Below the pieces are notes generated by a model. That model saw nothing but the letters and a program-made list of their open reading frames with translations. It was not told the origin of the DNA and ran no database searches. From Candidatus Chloroploca sp. Khr17 (GTDB lineage Bacteria; Chloroflexota; Chloroflexia; Chloroflexales; Chloroflexaceae), in assembly GCF_004138165.1 (NCBI RefSeq), contig NZ_RYFF01000003.1, forward strand, positions 124,001 to 188,000: a DNA stretch of 64,000 nucleotides, read 5' to 3'. Shown one piece after another: positions 35,085 through 43,209 of this stretch. The translations under genes and the position numbers were made by a program. The stretch's first letter is position 1. Every line of letters begins with the position of its first letter.

Positions 35085-35492
35085 ATGGAAACGCAGAGCA
35101 TCACCCTGGCCCGTGCCACACCTGGACGTTTGATTACCGCCAATCTTGATGGAAGCCTGAACCTTGTCTGGGACGAGGCGACGATCCGTATCGCGCTCTA
35201 TGATCTTGGGCACCTGGCGATGTTGCTTGACGAATGGTGTGCCGAAGAAGAGCCGGGCTTGCTCCGCTGTGGGTACTACCGACTGATGCAGAGCCCTGAC
35301 GGAGGCATTCAGCTCTGGCTCAACAAAACCGGGCTCTGCCTGAGCCGCGATGATCTGCAGATCCTGACTGGCTTGATCCGGACTGCCGAAGCGCTGCTCG
35401 AAGCGCCCATCCCGCAGCAGCAAACGCTTCCGTTTGGGCTGGGGTATCACCGGCTCGCGGCCCCTGCCCGCAACCGCCAGTGGGCGAATTAA
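35085..35492 (+). CDS. Uncharacterised protein
   Basis: A 135-residue soluble protein in the same orientation 40 nt after the ferredoxin-like gene. It shows an N-terminal beta-rich part (GRLITANLDGSLNLVWD), a central Asp/Glu-rich helix with a single Cys in DEWCAEEEPG, and QLWLNKTGLCLSRDDLQIL followed by a helix. Codon use matches its neighbours and the frame has no breaks, so it is likely real. I do not recognise a family or function. Confidence 0.6.
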   Translation: METQSITLARATPGRLITANLDGSLNLVWDEATIRIALYDLGHLAMLLDEWCAEEEPGLLRCGYYRLMQSPDGGIQLWLNKTGLCLSRDDLQILTGLIRTAEALLEAPIPQQQTLPFGLGYHRLAAPARNRQWAN

Positions 35493-35627
35493 GCCTTGGT
35501 TTGGCGCACCGCCCGGGTGTGGATGCGAAAGCATGCGGCGTGCTGCTGCATGCGCTGGCGTTCAGCGGCGAGGTCTGTTGGGGCAATCTGCTCCAGCGCC
35601 TCCAGGCTGGGGGCTAAGGAGTTCGCA

Positions 35628-36038
35628 ATGCTTGAGTTACCCGCTAGCCCATTGGTGAGTAGCGCTTGGCTCGCCGAGCATCTGGGCCATCCCCAGCTTC
35701 GGGTGGTGGACATGCGCGGCACGGTGTTGCCGCCAACCGCGCCCAAACCGCATTACTTCGGGCGGCGCGAGGATTATCTGGCGAGTCACATCCCCGGCGC
35801 AGTCTACCTCGATTGGACTACCGATCTTGTCGATCTGGACGATCCCGCGCTGGTGCAGGTTGCCCCGTCGGCCAAAATCGCCCAGGTGCTCGGCAGTCTG
35901 GGCATTGGCGACGATACGGTGGTGCTCGCCTACGATCCTGACGATCACACCTACGTCGATCCCGGGGCTTTGCACGCCCGGTTTGCCGCCGCTGGGGTTG
36001 ATCTGTCCAGCCTCGATCAGCGCGAGGTCGTCGCTTGA
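35628..36038 (+). CDS. Truncated rhodanese-like protein with foreign C-terminal tail
   Basis: 136 residues. Residues 5-110 match the first, non-catalytic half of two-domain thiosulfate sulfurtransferases: SAWLAEHLGHPQLRVVDMRG, EDYLASHIPGAVYLDW and the LGIGDDTVVLAYD segment. The usual continuation (the ARLWW helix and the second domain with the catalytic Cys) is absent. Instead come about 25 residues (DPGALHARFAAAGVDLSSLD) that look like part of another protein, perhaps a MEDS-type sensor. This suggests an internal deletion that joined two genes. CTAAGGAG precedes the ATG, and the TGATG overlap with the next gene suggests coupling. Without the catalytic Cys, transferase activity is unlikely. 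Confidence 0.6.
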   Translation: MLELPASPLVSSAWLAEHLGHPQLRVVDMRGTVLPPTAPKPHYFGRREDYLASHIPGAVYLDWTTDLVDLDDPALVQVAPSAKIAQVLGSLGIGDDTVVLAYDPDDHTYVDPGALHARFAAAGVDLSSLDQREVVA

Positions 36039-36562
36039 TGCGCGTGCTGGTGACGACCACCTACCTTGAACAGACCGATCCGGCCCAGTTGCGGCCCGCC
36101 CGTCCCGCCCCGAGCCTGCGCATGCAACAGGCCGAAGATCCTAGCCCCGAGTTTGGACGCTTTTTGTACACGGCGGTGGGTGGCAACTGGTACTGGCTGG
36201 ATCGGCGTGGGTGGAGTTATCAGGCCTGGTTGGAGCGCCTGAGCCGACCCGAGGTGGAAACCTGGGTCGGCTACGTGGCGGGCACCCCGGCGGGCTACTA
36301 CGAGCTAGAGGCCCAGGCCGGGAAGGTCGAGATTGCCTATTTTGGCTTGCTGCCCCACGCGCTTGGGCGCGGCTTGGGCGGGGCGCTCTTGACTTCAGCG
36401 ATAGAACGGGGCTGGGCTATGGGTGCACAACGGGTTTGGGTGCATACCTGTAGCCTCGACGGGCCTGTCGCGCTGGCGAATTATACCGCTCGCGGTATGG
36501 CGATCTACAAGCACGAACAGGCCGAAGTCGAGTTGCCGGATGCGTCGCCCGGCCCGTGGTAA
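36038..36562 (+). CDS. GNAT-family N-acetyltransferase
   Basis: A 174-residue protein with GNAT motifs: YVAGTPAGYYELE and VEIAYFGLLPHALGRGLGGA, where the acetyl-CoA loop is GRGLGGA, then VHTCSLDGPVALANYTARG near the C-terminus. The ATG overlaps the stop of the rhodanese-like gene as TGATG. A strong terminator follows the stop. The N-terminal 35 residues are Pro-rich and less conserved. The substrate is unknown. Confidence 0.82.
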   Translation: MRVLVTTTYLEQTDPAQLRPARPAPSLRMQQAEDPSPEFGRFLYTAVGGNWYWLDRRGWSYQAWLERLSRPEVETWVGYVAGTPAGYYELEAQAGKVEIAYFGLLPHALGRGLGGALLTSAIERGWAMGAQRVWVHTCSLDGPVALANYTARGMAIYKHEQAEVELPDASPGPW

Positions 36563-36577
36563 TACCAAGTTTTTAGG

Positions 36578-36608
36578 AAGACGGCCAGCAATGCTGGCCG
36601 TCTTTTGT
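36578..36608 (+). terminator. Rho-independent terminator
   Basis: AAGACGGCCAGCA (36578-36590) pairs with 36592-36604 in a 13-bp perfect stem with a one-base centre, followed by TTTTG. It separates the ferredoxin/GNAT run from the sulfur cluster. Confidence 0.8.
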
Positions 36609-36750
36609 TGCGCAAATATATCTGTGCATAATCTGTGCAAACCCTTACAAAACTCTTACGATTCCCTCGTGTTCGTCTTACGTTGGCAGGGTAGACTACA
36701 CCCATAAGAGATTTGTGCTGACGTGCACGAAGAAGAAAAGGAGTTTTGCA

Positions 36751-37929
36751 ATGACCCTGATTGAAGGCCAGACTAGCATCGCTGAATTTACTGCCAACGA
36801 GTTGTATGCCCGCATCCTTAATAACGAGGCGATCTTTATCCTCGATGTGCGCAACGAGGACGAGTTCAAGCGCAGCCCGATTGAGGGACATGAGCATCTG
36901 ACCAGTGTCAATATTCCCTACTTTGAATTCCTTGAGGACGAGGATGGGTCAGTGGCGCGGGTGCCGGCCGACCGTGAAATTATGGTCGTCTGTGCCAAAG
37001 AGGGTTCGTCGCAGTATGTGGCCGAGTTGCTGGCCGGGCATGGATACAGCGCACGCTACCTGCAGGGTGGCTTCACCAGTTGGGGCAACTTCTACGATGT
37101 GCGTGACGTGGTCAACGCCGCTTGGGGCCGGATCGTGCAGATTGCCCGCCCTGCGCGTGGCGACCTGAGCTTCGCGGTGATCAGCGACGGCAAGATGGCC
37201 CTGATTGACCCAATGCGCCACACCGAGATCTACCTCAACCTGGCGGCCGAGGCTGGCGCGACGATGACGCACCTGCTTGACACGCACGTTCACGCCGATC
37301 ACATCAGTGGCGGCCCGGCGCTGGCGACGATCACTGGCGCAACCTATTATGTCCACGCCTACGATGCCATTCACCCGATTGATATGCTGCCCGCAACGAT
37401 TGCCTACACCTCGCTTGAGGACGGCCAGCAGTTCCAGGTTGGGCAGACGACCATCACCGTTGCCTGGTTCCCGGGCCACACGCTTGGGCAGGTCAACTAC
37501 CGAGTTGACACGCCCGATGGTCGCAGCGCACTCTTTACTGGTGACGGCATCTTCTTGCGCTCGTTTGGTCGGCCCGACCTGGGTGGCAAGGGCGAAGCCT
37601 GGACGCCGATCCTTTACCGGAGCCTGACCGAGCGTTTGCCGAAAATCGTGAATGATGATACGCTCATCCTGCCGGCGCACTTTAGCACGCTTGACGAAGG
37701 CAATGCCGAGGGCATCTTCGCCGCGCCATACAGCGAAGTCCGGGCCCACAACGACGCCCTGAAGCCACGCAGCGAAGCGGAATTTACGGCCTATGTGCTG
37801 AGCCACCTGCCGGTCTTCCCGCCCGAGTATGTTGAGATCAAGCGCGTCAACATTGGTCTGGTTGAGGCATGTGACGGCAAGGCGAACGAGCTGGAGCTTG
37901 GCAAGAATATTTGTGCCCTGGCTGGCTAA
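36751..37929 (+). CDS. Rhodanese-persulfide dioxygenase fusion (MBL fold)
   Basis: 392 residues. An N-terminal rhodanese domain (about 8-115; FILDVRNEDEF, active Cys81 in VVCAKEGSS) is joined to an ETHE1/persulfide dioxygenase-type metallo-beta-lactamase domain (about 130-390) with THVHADH at residues 178-184, PGHTLGQVNY, FTGDGIF and LPAHF. PDO oxidises glutathione or other persulfides to sulfite with O2; in known fusions the rhodanese is usually C-terminal. ATG at 36751 follows AAAGGAG. It heads the cluster with TusA, DsrE2-like, rhodanese and SulP genes, pointing to sulfane-sulfur oxidation or detoxification to sulfite/sulfate. Confidence 0.9.
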   Translation: MTLIEGQTSIAEFTANELYARILNNEAIFILDVRNEDEFKRSPIEGHEHLTSVNIPYFEFLEDEDGSVARVPADREIMVVCAKEGSSQYVAELLAGHGYSARYLQGGFTSWGNFYDVRDVVNAAWGRIVQIARPARGDLSFAVISDGKMALIDPMRHTEIYLNLAAEAGATMTHLLDTHVHADHISGGPALATITGATYYVHAYDAIHPIDMLPATIAYTSLEDGQQFQVGQTTITVAWFPGHTLGQVNYRVDTPDGRSALFTGDGIFLRSFGRPDLGGKGEAWTPILYRSLTERLPKIVNDDTLILPAHFSTLDEGNAEGIFAAPYSEVRAHNDALKPRSEAEFTAYVLSHLPVFPPEYVEIKRVNIGLVEACDGKANELELGKNICALAG

Positions 37930-37937
37930 GCGCAAGA

Positions 37938-37987
37938 CCTTGCAACGAGGACGGTTTTTTTGACGCAAAGGCGCAGAGGCGCCAAGG
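37938..37987 (+). repeat. Dispersed GACGCAAAG-type repeat, copy 4
   Basis: CCTTGCAACGAGGACGG is followed by TTTTTTGACGCAAAGGCGCA and a GAGGCGCCAAGG end. It lies between the persulfide dioxygenase and tusA genes. Confidence 0.75.
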
Positions 37988-38025
37988 TTTAATCTCTCTC
38001 GATGGATCGATAAGGAGTCAATCTC

Positions 38026-38277
38026 ATGGCGAATAGTTTTGATCAGACGCTGGATGTGAAGGGGGCCAAGTGCCCGATGCCGCTGGTAAAGAGCCGCAAG
38101 GCCATTGCGGATCTGACGGTGGGCCAAGTGCTCAAGGTGGTCGCGACGGATCGTGGTTCTGTCGCCGACTTCCAGGGTTGGGCCAAGACGGCCAAGAATG
38201 TCGAGTTGGTGGCCCAGGAGACCGAGCAAGAGGGCGGGCAGGATCTCTACGTTCACTATTTGAAGCGTACGTCCTAA
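38026..38277 (+). CDS. tusA: TusA-family sulfurtransferase
   Basis: 83 residues with the family CPxP motif KCPMPLVKSRKAI; the sulfur-carrying residue is Cys16. The length is typical. TAAGGAG precedes the ATG. TusA proteins pass persulfide sulfur between rhodaneses, DsrE-type proteins and end users. Lying between a rhodanese-persulfide dioxygenase and a DsrE2-like gene, it is more likely part of sulfane-sulfur trafficking for oxidation than of tRNA thiolation. A palindromic repeat follows. Confidence 0.93.
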   Translation: MANSFDQTLDVKGAKCPMPLVKSRKAIADLTVGQVLKVVATDRGSVADFQGWAKTAKNVELVAQETEQEGGQDLYVHYLKRTS

Positions 38278-38294
38278 GACGGTGATGGAACGTG

Positions 38295-38327
38295 AGACCT
38301 CACAGGTCTTGAAGACCTGTGAGGTCT
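38295..38327. repeat. 33-bp palindrome, AGACCTCACAG family, copy 2
   Basis: AGACCTCACAGGTCTT (38295-38310), one central G, and the exact reverse complement (38312-38327), between tusA and the DsrE-like gene. Confidence 0.85.
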
Positions 38328-38381
38328 GATGGGCGCAACTATCGTTAACACAAACCATATATATGAGGGAGTAGCAAGACA

Positions 38382-38957
38382 ATGACCATTGAAATGAGTG
38401 AGACCTTTGACACCCAAACGTTGCTTGAGCGGATCAATGCCCTGGAGAGCCGGGTGAACGAGTTGGAGGCGCACCCTTCCCAGGGTGTTGAGGATCGGGT
38501 GGCGATGGTGGTCTTTTCGGGTGAACTGGACAAGGCGATTGCGGCGTTCATCATTGCGACTGGGGCGGCTTCGATGGGGCTCGAGGTGAGCATGTTCTTC
38601 ACCTTCTGGGGGCTCAACGCCGTCAAGAAGCAGAAGATCTTTACCGGCAAGGATCTGCTCGAGCAGGGCTTTACCGCAATGTTGCCAGGCAAACTTGGTG
38701 AGACCGGCCTGTCGCAGATGAACTTCTTTGGTGCCGGTGCGCAGATCATCCGTGGCCTCATGCGCAAGCACGATGTCTCGTCGCCCGAAGAACTCTTTGG
38801 TCTGGCGCAAGAGCTCGGGGTGCGCATGGTCGTCTGTGATATGTCCCGCGAGCTGCTGGGCGTGAAGGATGCCGAGTTGGTTGATGGTCTGGAGACCGGC
38901 GGGGTCGCGACCTTCCTCGGCGATGCCGCCCGGGCGAAAGTGACGTTGTTTATCTAG
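38382..38957 (+). CDS. DsrE/DsrF-like (DsrE2-type) sulfur carrier protein
   Basis: 191 residues. After an N-terminal coiled coil (LLERINALESRVNELEAHP) comes the DsrE fold: VAMVVFSGELDKAIAAFIIA, GLEVSMFFTFWGLNAVKK and the conserved Cys152 in RMVVCDMS. This matches DsrE2-type proteins that receive sulfur from TusA in sulfur oxidisers, though the type with C-terminal membrane helices does not apply here. There is no strong ribosome site; ATG at 38382 is the natural start. Context: directly after tusA and before a single-domain rhodanese. Confidence 0.88.
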   Translation: MTIEMSETFDTQTLLERINALESRVNELEAHPSQGVEDRVAMVVFSGELDKAIAAFIIATGAASMGLEVSMFFTFWGLNAVKKQKIFTGKDLLEQGFTAMLPGKLGETGLSQMNFFGAGAQIIRGLMRKHDVSSPEELFGLAQELGVRMVVCDMSRELLGVKDAELVDGLETGGVATFLGDAARAKVTLFI

Positions 38958-39067
38958 GGGTGCGTCCCCCTCCCCAACCCTCCCCCGCTGGGGGAGGGAA
39001 CCGGAGGGAGAGGTGGCTTAAAGAAGAGCGTTTGAAGAACTTGAAAGCAAAGAAAGAAGGTCATCAT

Positions 39068-39430
39068 ATGTTGCGTAATCTTTTTCAGGGTGGTTCGAAG
39101 AGTGCGACAGCACCAGCTACGATTGATGTCAAGACCTTGAAGCAGCGCCTTGATCAGGGTGAAAACCTGCTGCTGGTGGATGTTCGCTCGGGTGAAGAGT
39201 ACACCTACGACGGGCGGATCGCAGGGTCGCGGTTGCTCCCGCTGCCGATGCTGGCCAACCGCATTGAGGAGTTGCCAAAAGACCAGCCAATTATCTGTGT
39301 CTGTCGTTCAGGCAACCGCAGTGGGGTCGCCTGTGAGCAACTGTCACGCAAGGGCTTCACGAATGTGACGAACCTGAGCGGTGGGATGATTGCATGGGCG
39401 CGGGCCGGTTTTCCGATGGATCGCGGCTAA
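39068..39430 (+). CDS. Single-domain rhodanese
   Basis: 120 residues. DVKTLKQRLDQGENLLLVDVRS opens the domain, and the active Cys79 lies in the loop CRSGNRSG, followed by NLSGGMIAWARAGFPM. It should transfer sulfane sulfur from thiosulfate or a persulfide to a carrier such as the adjacent TusA. ATG at 39068 has AGAAGG upstream; an upstream in-frame extension reads across a C-rich hairpin and is unlikely. It is 19 nt before the phosphatase-like gene. Confidence 0.92.
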   Translation: MLRNLFQGGSKSATAPATIDVKTLKQRLDQGENLLLVDVRSGEEYTYDGRIAGSRLLPLPMLANRIEELPKDQPIICVCRSGNRSGVACEQLSRKGFTNVTNLSGGMIAWARAGFPMDRG

Positions 39431-39449
39431 GATATAAGGAGCTTAGAGA

Positions 39450-39953
39450 ATGGCAACGAACGAACTTCCCTGTGGCAATTTGCAGACGCAGACCGAGGGG
39501 GCCGCGTTGCGGAGCTATGCCGTGACCCCTGATGTGCTGCTGGCTTCGCAGCCACAGATCGAGGACTGGGCGAAATTGGTTGAGCAGGGCTATCGTACGG
39601 TGATCAATCTGCGCAGCGACCCCGAGCGTGCTGCCGAACAGGGCCGCAATGCCGAAGCAGCGGGGCTACGCTATCTGCACACGCCATGGCCAGCCTACGA
39701 ACTCGAACCCGAGCACGTCGAAGAGTTGGCCGCGATCGTCGAGAATCCCGAGACGGGACGCCTCGTCTTTCACTGCCGTAGCGCCACCCGCGTCGGCCTG
39801 ATGTGGATGCTCTATCGGCAGCAACATCACGGCTGGACCCGCGAGCAGGCCGAGGCTGAATTGCGTGCGGCAGGCTATGACGATGACTCGATGGAGACCT
39901 TTGGCTTCTGTGCCGATGATTATATGGATCGGGTCGCCGAGACGACCAAATAG
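39450..39953 (+). CDS. Beta-lactamase-hydrolase-like/DUF442 protein tyrosine phosphatase-fold protein
   Basis: 167 residues. The fold of the DUF442 (BLH phosphatase) family is shown by VTPDVLLASQPQIEDWAKL, GYRTVINLRSDPE and the active loop VFHCRSATRVGLMWMLYR with Cys and Arg in place. The family often occurs with rhodaneses, persulfide dioxygenases and SulP transporters. Here it lies between a rhodanese and SulP, 14 nt before the latter. It may handle a sulfur intermediate or regulate the transporter; true phosphatase activity is unproven for most relatives. The loop residue after SAT is Arg-Val rather than the more usual Arg-Ser. Confidence 0.82.
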   Translation: MATNELPCGNLQTQTEGAALRSYAVTPDVLLASQPQIEDWAKLVEQGYRTVINLRSDPERAAEQGRNAEAAGLRYLHTPWPAYELEPEHVEELAAIVENPETGRLVFHCRSATRVGLMWMLYRQQHHGWTREQAEAELRAAGYDDDSMETFGFCADDYMDRVAETTK

Positions 39954-39967
39954 GGTAGGACACTCTT

Positions 39968-41734
39968 ATGGCATCATCACCGTCGCTTGCGGGTCGAGCG
40001 GCATCGGCGGCTCAGGCCAAAGGTCTGGGCCGTTACTTTCCCTTCACCCGCTGGCTTTTCAACTATCGTCGCGAAGATCTGCCGAGTGATCTGGTGGCCG
40101 GGATTGTGACGGCAATCATGCTCATTCCCCAGAGCATGGCCTATGCCCAACTCGCCGGGTTGCCCCCGCAGATCGGCTTGTACGCCTCAGTTGTACCGTT
40201 AATTATCTATGCGCTGCTCGGAACCTCGGGGCAGCTCTCGGTAGGCCCCGTCGCGATCACCTCGCTCCTCGTCTTTAGTGGGGTCAGTACGCTCGCCGAG
40301 CCGGGCAGCGCCCGCTATGTCGAACTGGTGCTTTTGCTGGCCTTGATGGTCGGTGTGGTCAAATTGTTGCTCGGGGTCTTTCGTCTGGGTGTGATTCTTA
40401 ACTTTATTTCACATCCGGTCTTAGCTGCGTTTACGACTGCTTCAGCCTTAATTATCGCGGCTGGGCAGCTGAAATATATCCTTGGGTATTCCATTGCTGG
40501 CCCTCATATTTATGATATTTTGTACAATGCGGTGGTCGGTCTTGGCATGACCAATCCGGTCACGCTGACGATCGGAGTGGCCAGTATTGCGATGCTGCTC
40601 TTCTTCCGCAAGAAGCTGCGGCCGATCTTGCAAAAAGCGGGGTTGAATCCGCTTGCCGTGACGCTCATCGTGAGTGGTGCGCCGCTCGTGACGGTGCTAC
40701 TTGGCTCGATTGTCACCTGGGCGTTGCGGCTCGATCAGACGGCCGGGGTGGCGGTGGTCGGCAGCATTCCGGCTGGTCTCTCGCCCCTGAGTTGGCCTTC
40801 GCCAAATGTGGCTGATGCCCAGGCGTTGATGCCCGCAGCAGCGGCGATTATCCTGGTGAGCGTCGTTGAGTCGATCGCGGTTGCCAAAGCGCTGGCGAGC
40901 AAGCGCCGTGAGGCGATTGATCCCAATCAGGAACTGGTTGCACTTGGCGCCGCGAATATTGCGGCGGGTCTCTTTAGCGGGTACCCGGTCACCGGCGGTT
41001 TTGCGCGCTCGGTGGTCAACTATCAGGCTGGTGCGATCACCGGGTTGGCGTCATTGGTGACGGCAGGTGGCATTGCGTTGATCCTGCTCTTTTTCACCCC
41101 GCTCTTCTACTTCTTGCCGCAGGCGGTGCTAGCTGCGACCGTCATTGTGGCCGTCTTTGGGCTGGTCGATCTGAAAGAGCCGGCGCACATTGCGCAGGCC
41201 AACCGAAGCGATGCCGCAACGTGGGGGATCACCTTTGCTGCGGTGCTCTTGCTGGGCATTGAAGCAGGAATCTTTGTTGGGGTCGGCGTCTCGTTGGCGC
41301 TCTATCTGTGGCGCACCAGTCGGCCACATATTGCGGTGGTCGGCCAGATCGGTGAGAGTGAAGTCTACCGCAACATCTTGCGCTACGACGTCAAAACCTG
41401 GCCGCACGTCGTCGCCGTCCGCGTTGACGAAAGCCTCTATTTTGCGAACACGCGCTATCTGGAAGACGAACTGCTGCGCATTGTCGCGGAACGCCCCGAG
41501 GTCAAGCACCTAGTCTTGATTGGTTCGGCGATCAACTTCATCGACTCGAGCGCGTTGCACACCCTCGAAGCGCTGATCCAGAGCCTGCGCGACGCCGGGG
41601 TGCAACTACACCTCGCTGAGATCAAAGGCCCCGTGATGGACGGCCTGAAACGGGCGCACTTTGTCGACAAACTCGGCACCGAGCATATTCATCTGACCAC
41701 GCACCAGGCGATGCAGGCACTAGAGTGTGCGTAA
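39968..41734 (+). CDS. SulP-family anion transporter with STAS domain
   Basis: 588 residues: about 11-12 membrane helices (40-430), including AGIVTAIMLIPQSMAYAQLAGLPPQ split across the first helices and the GQLSVGPVAIT and SGYPVTGGFARSVVN motifs of the family, and a C-terminal cytoplasmic STAS domain (about 470-585; DESLYFANTRYLED, LIGSAINFIDSSALHTLE). It should import or export sulfate, bicarbonate or a related anion. At the end of a sulfane-sulfur oxidation cluster it may export the sulfite/sulfate formed. A 31-bp hairpin follows the stop by 6 nt. Confidence 0.93.
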   Translation: MASSPSLAGRAASAAQAKGLGRYFPFTRWLFNYRREDLPSDLVAGIVTAIMLIPQSMAYAQLAGLPPQIGLYASVVPLIIYALLGTSGQLSVGPVAITSLLVFSGVSTLAEPGSARYVELVLLLALMVGVVKLLLGVFRLGVILNFISHPVLAAFTTASALIIAAGQLKYILGYSIAGPHIYDILYNAVVGLGMTNPVTLTIGVASIAMLLFFRKKLRPILQKAGLNPLAVTLIVSGAPLVTVLLGSIVTWALRLDQTAGVAVVGSIPAGLSPLSWPSPNVADAQALMPAAAAIILVSVVESIAVAKALASKRREAIDPNQELVALGAANIAAGLFSGYPVTGGFARSVVNYQAGAITGLASLVTAGGIALILLFFTPLFYFLPQAVLAATVIVAVFGLVDLKEPAHIAQANRSDAATWGITFAAVLLLGIEAGIFVGVGVSLALYLWRTSRPHIAVVGQIGESEVYRNILRYDVKTWPHVVAVRVDESLYFANTRYLEDELLRIVAERPEVKHLVLIGSAINFIDSSALHTLEALIQSLRDAGVQLHLAEIKGPVMDGLKRAHFVDKLGTEHIHLTTHQAMQALECA

Positions 41735-41740
41735 GCGTAA

Positions 41741-41804
41741 GGGCGTCGCAGCAGGAGGGGCCGACGGTGCAGTTGCACCGTCGGCCCCTCCTGCTGCGAC
41801 GCCC
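41741..41804. terminator. Perfect 31-bp hairpin after sulP
   Basis: Arms 41741-41771 and 41774-41804 are perfectly complementary, with a 2-nt loop; they begin GGGCGTCGCAGCAGGAGGGG. There is no T-run, so it may act as an RNA-stabilising or rho-type end, or be a mobile palindrome. A smaller hairpin (GGGCACCC/GGGTGCCC) lies just downstream near 41836-41855. Confidence 0.65.
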
Positions 41805-41886
41805 CGCATCTTCCGTGTATGCACCCCGCCAGGGCACCCGCAAGGGGTGCCCCTACTTTCAACATCCCGCATCCCGCAAAGTCTGG

Positions 41887-41892
41887 TATAAT
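41887..41892 (+). promoter_or_regulatory. Putative -10 element of the nSTAND cluster
   Basis: TATAAT in GGTATAATATTACTGC, 65 nt before the ATG at 41957. No good -35 is seen. Confidence 0.35.
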
Positions 41893-41956
41893 ATTACTGC
41901 TAGCTTTCCAAAAACTAGCACCCCCTACTCATTATCTAGCTCAAATCCTAACTACG

Positions 41957-43051
41957 ATGCAGAAAAATCATCTTCTTCAGCAGCGCTCAGTCGCGGGTTG
42001 CGGATACGAAGAGTGGTGTCTAGCGGAAGGCGTGGCAGGATCGGCATTATGGACTGAAATCAGACGCCTGGCACCTGATGAGAGGCAAGCTCGGGCAGCC
42101 CTAGCGGCCCTACTCGCTGAGGCCAACGACGGTCAATGCGGCCATGAGCCCGAGCGCTGCTATGAACTGGCGGTGGCCTGGGGATGTGGATGGCGCAGTG
42201 TTGTAACCAGGAGCCAGGAGCAACCCTGGCCCAAAGCAGTCTTGGCCCTCGCACAATTAAGCGAACCCCTGGTGGGAACGGTGCTCCGTCAACTCGATGA
42301 GATGCATCTTCCTTCACCGGCGTCTGAGCGTATTCTGGCGTTACGGCACAATCGAGATGCTGGCGAGCGTAGTTTTGCGAGTATGCTCGCGCTGGATCTG
42401 GTTGCATCGCAGGGACTCGATGGGTGGAAACCGGAACAACACCGGCTCTCTTCTTATCTTTTACGGCTCTTTGGGGGAAGGCTGGACACAGGGGCGCTGC
42501 GTAGCGCCGCCTTCACCGAAGGGCTTTTGTATCCACTTTTGCGTGAAGAGCTTGGCCTGCTGAGTGGCACGGTGGCCTTCTTGGTCTGCCATAGTGCAGC
42601 ATGTCACGCCGAGCGGATTCACGCAGCCATCACCCAGGCGCATCCGATCAAGGTCTCGGAGTTGGGGAAAGTTGGTCTGTTTGAAGGCAACCGTTGCAGC
42701 AGTTGTGGTCAACACGCGGAAGCAACATCAACGTACCGCCTCCTACGGCGCCACTGGCTCCTGGTTCCGCGCATCTATGGCGGGGCATATGAAGAGCGTA
42801 TGTTTATGAATTGCACCGCGTGTGGGCATCACTTTCCATGCTCGGCGTCCTATATGTATCATTATGAGACCATGGAATTGTTGCGCACCTGCGTTGATGA
42901 AGGAGCAACGACGACGCAACGTCATTTCATTCATCAGGCTCGAAAAGAGTTGAGGTCGGCGCGTTCAGCAACGGCATGTCCACTCTGTCAGCGGCACGCC
43001 GTTTCGCAACGCCCGGTGCAGTTGTGGGTCTATGCTCCGACCAAGAAATGA
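41957..43051 (+). CDS. Cysteine-rich zinc-ribbon protein of unknown function
   Basis: 364 residues. The N-terminal half is helical and Ala/Leu-rich with Cys in CGYEEWC and ERCYELAVAWGCGW. The C-terminal half has three ribbon-like CxxC motifs: RCSSCGQHAE, NCTACGHHFPC and ACPLCQRHA, expected to bind zinc. ATG at 41957 follows a TATAAT by 65 nt but lacks a clear ribosome site. It is upstream in the same orientation of the unknown 290-residue gene and the Lon-nSTAND-WD40 gene. I do not recognise the family; zinc ribbons suggest nucleic acid or protein binding. Confidence 0.65.
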   Translation: MQKNHLLQQRSVAGCGYEEWCLAEGVAGSALWTEIRRLAPDERQARAALAALLAEANDGQCGHEPERCYELAVAWGCGWRSVVTRSQEQPWPKAVLALAQLSEPLVGTVLRQLDEMHLPSPASERILALRHNRDAGERSFASMLALDLVASQGLDGWKPEQHRLSSYLLRLFGGRLDTGALRSAAFTEGLLYPLLREELGLLSGTVAFLVCHSAACHAERIHAAITQAHPIKVSELGKVGLFEGNRCSSCGQHAEATSTYRLLRRHWLLVPRIYGGAYEERMFMNCTACGHHFPCSASYMYHYETMELLRTCVDEGATTTQRHFIHQARKELRSARSATACPLCQRHAVSQRPVQLWVYAPTKK

Positions 43052-43093
43052 GATCCGTTACGTGGTGTGTGAATTACGTTTTCTGCCCGCACC

Positions 43094-43179
43094 GCCGACC
43101 ACGAATACTGATCACGAAGAAACGAATAGGGGCGTTGCGGTGCGGTATTCGTTTATTTGTGCCCCCATTCGTGGTCGGC
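43094..43179. repeat. Inverted repeat with CACGAAT arms
   Basis: GCCGACCACGAAT (43094-43106) pairs with ATTCGTGGTCGGC (43167-43179). A nested near-perfect pair (ACGAATAGGGGC and GCCCCCATTCGT) lies inside. Similar CACGAATGGGGGCCACGAA sequence occurs at about 61599. It fills the gap between the zinc-ribbon and 290-residue genes. Confidence 0.7.
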
Positions 43180-43209
43180 TAACGACACCAGAAATAAAGT
43201 TAGTTTGTT

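Noticed and set aside
35489-35620. Minus-strand frame reading LAPSLEALEQIAPTDLAAE and a following tail
   Set aside because: It looks protein-like but is short, has no start outside the rhodanese-like gene and no match I recognise; it could be a decayed gene end.
36949-38382. 477-codon minus-strand frame opposite the persulfide dioxygenase and tusA
   Set aside because: It is antisense to two clear genes and a repeat, and no domain is seen.
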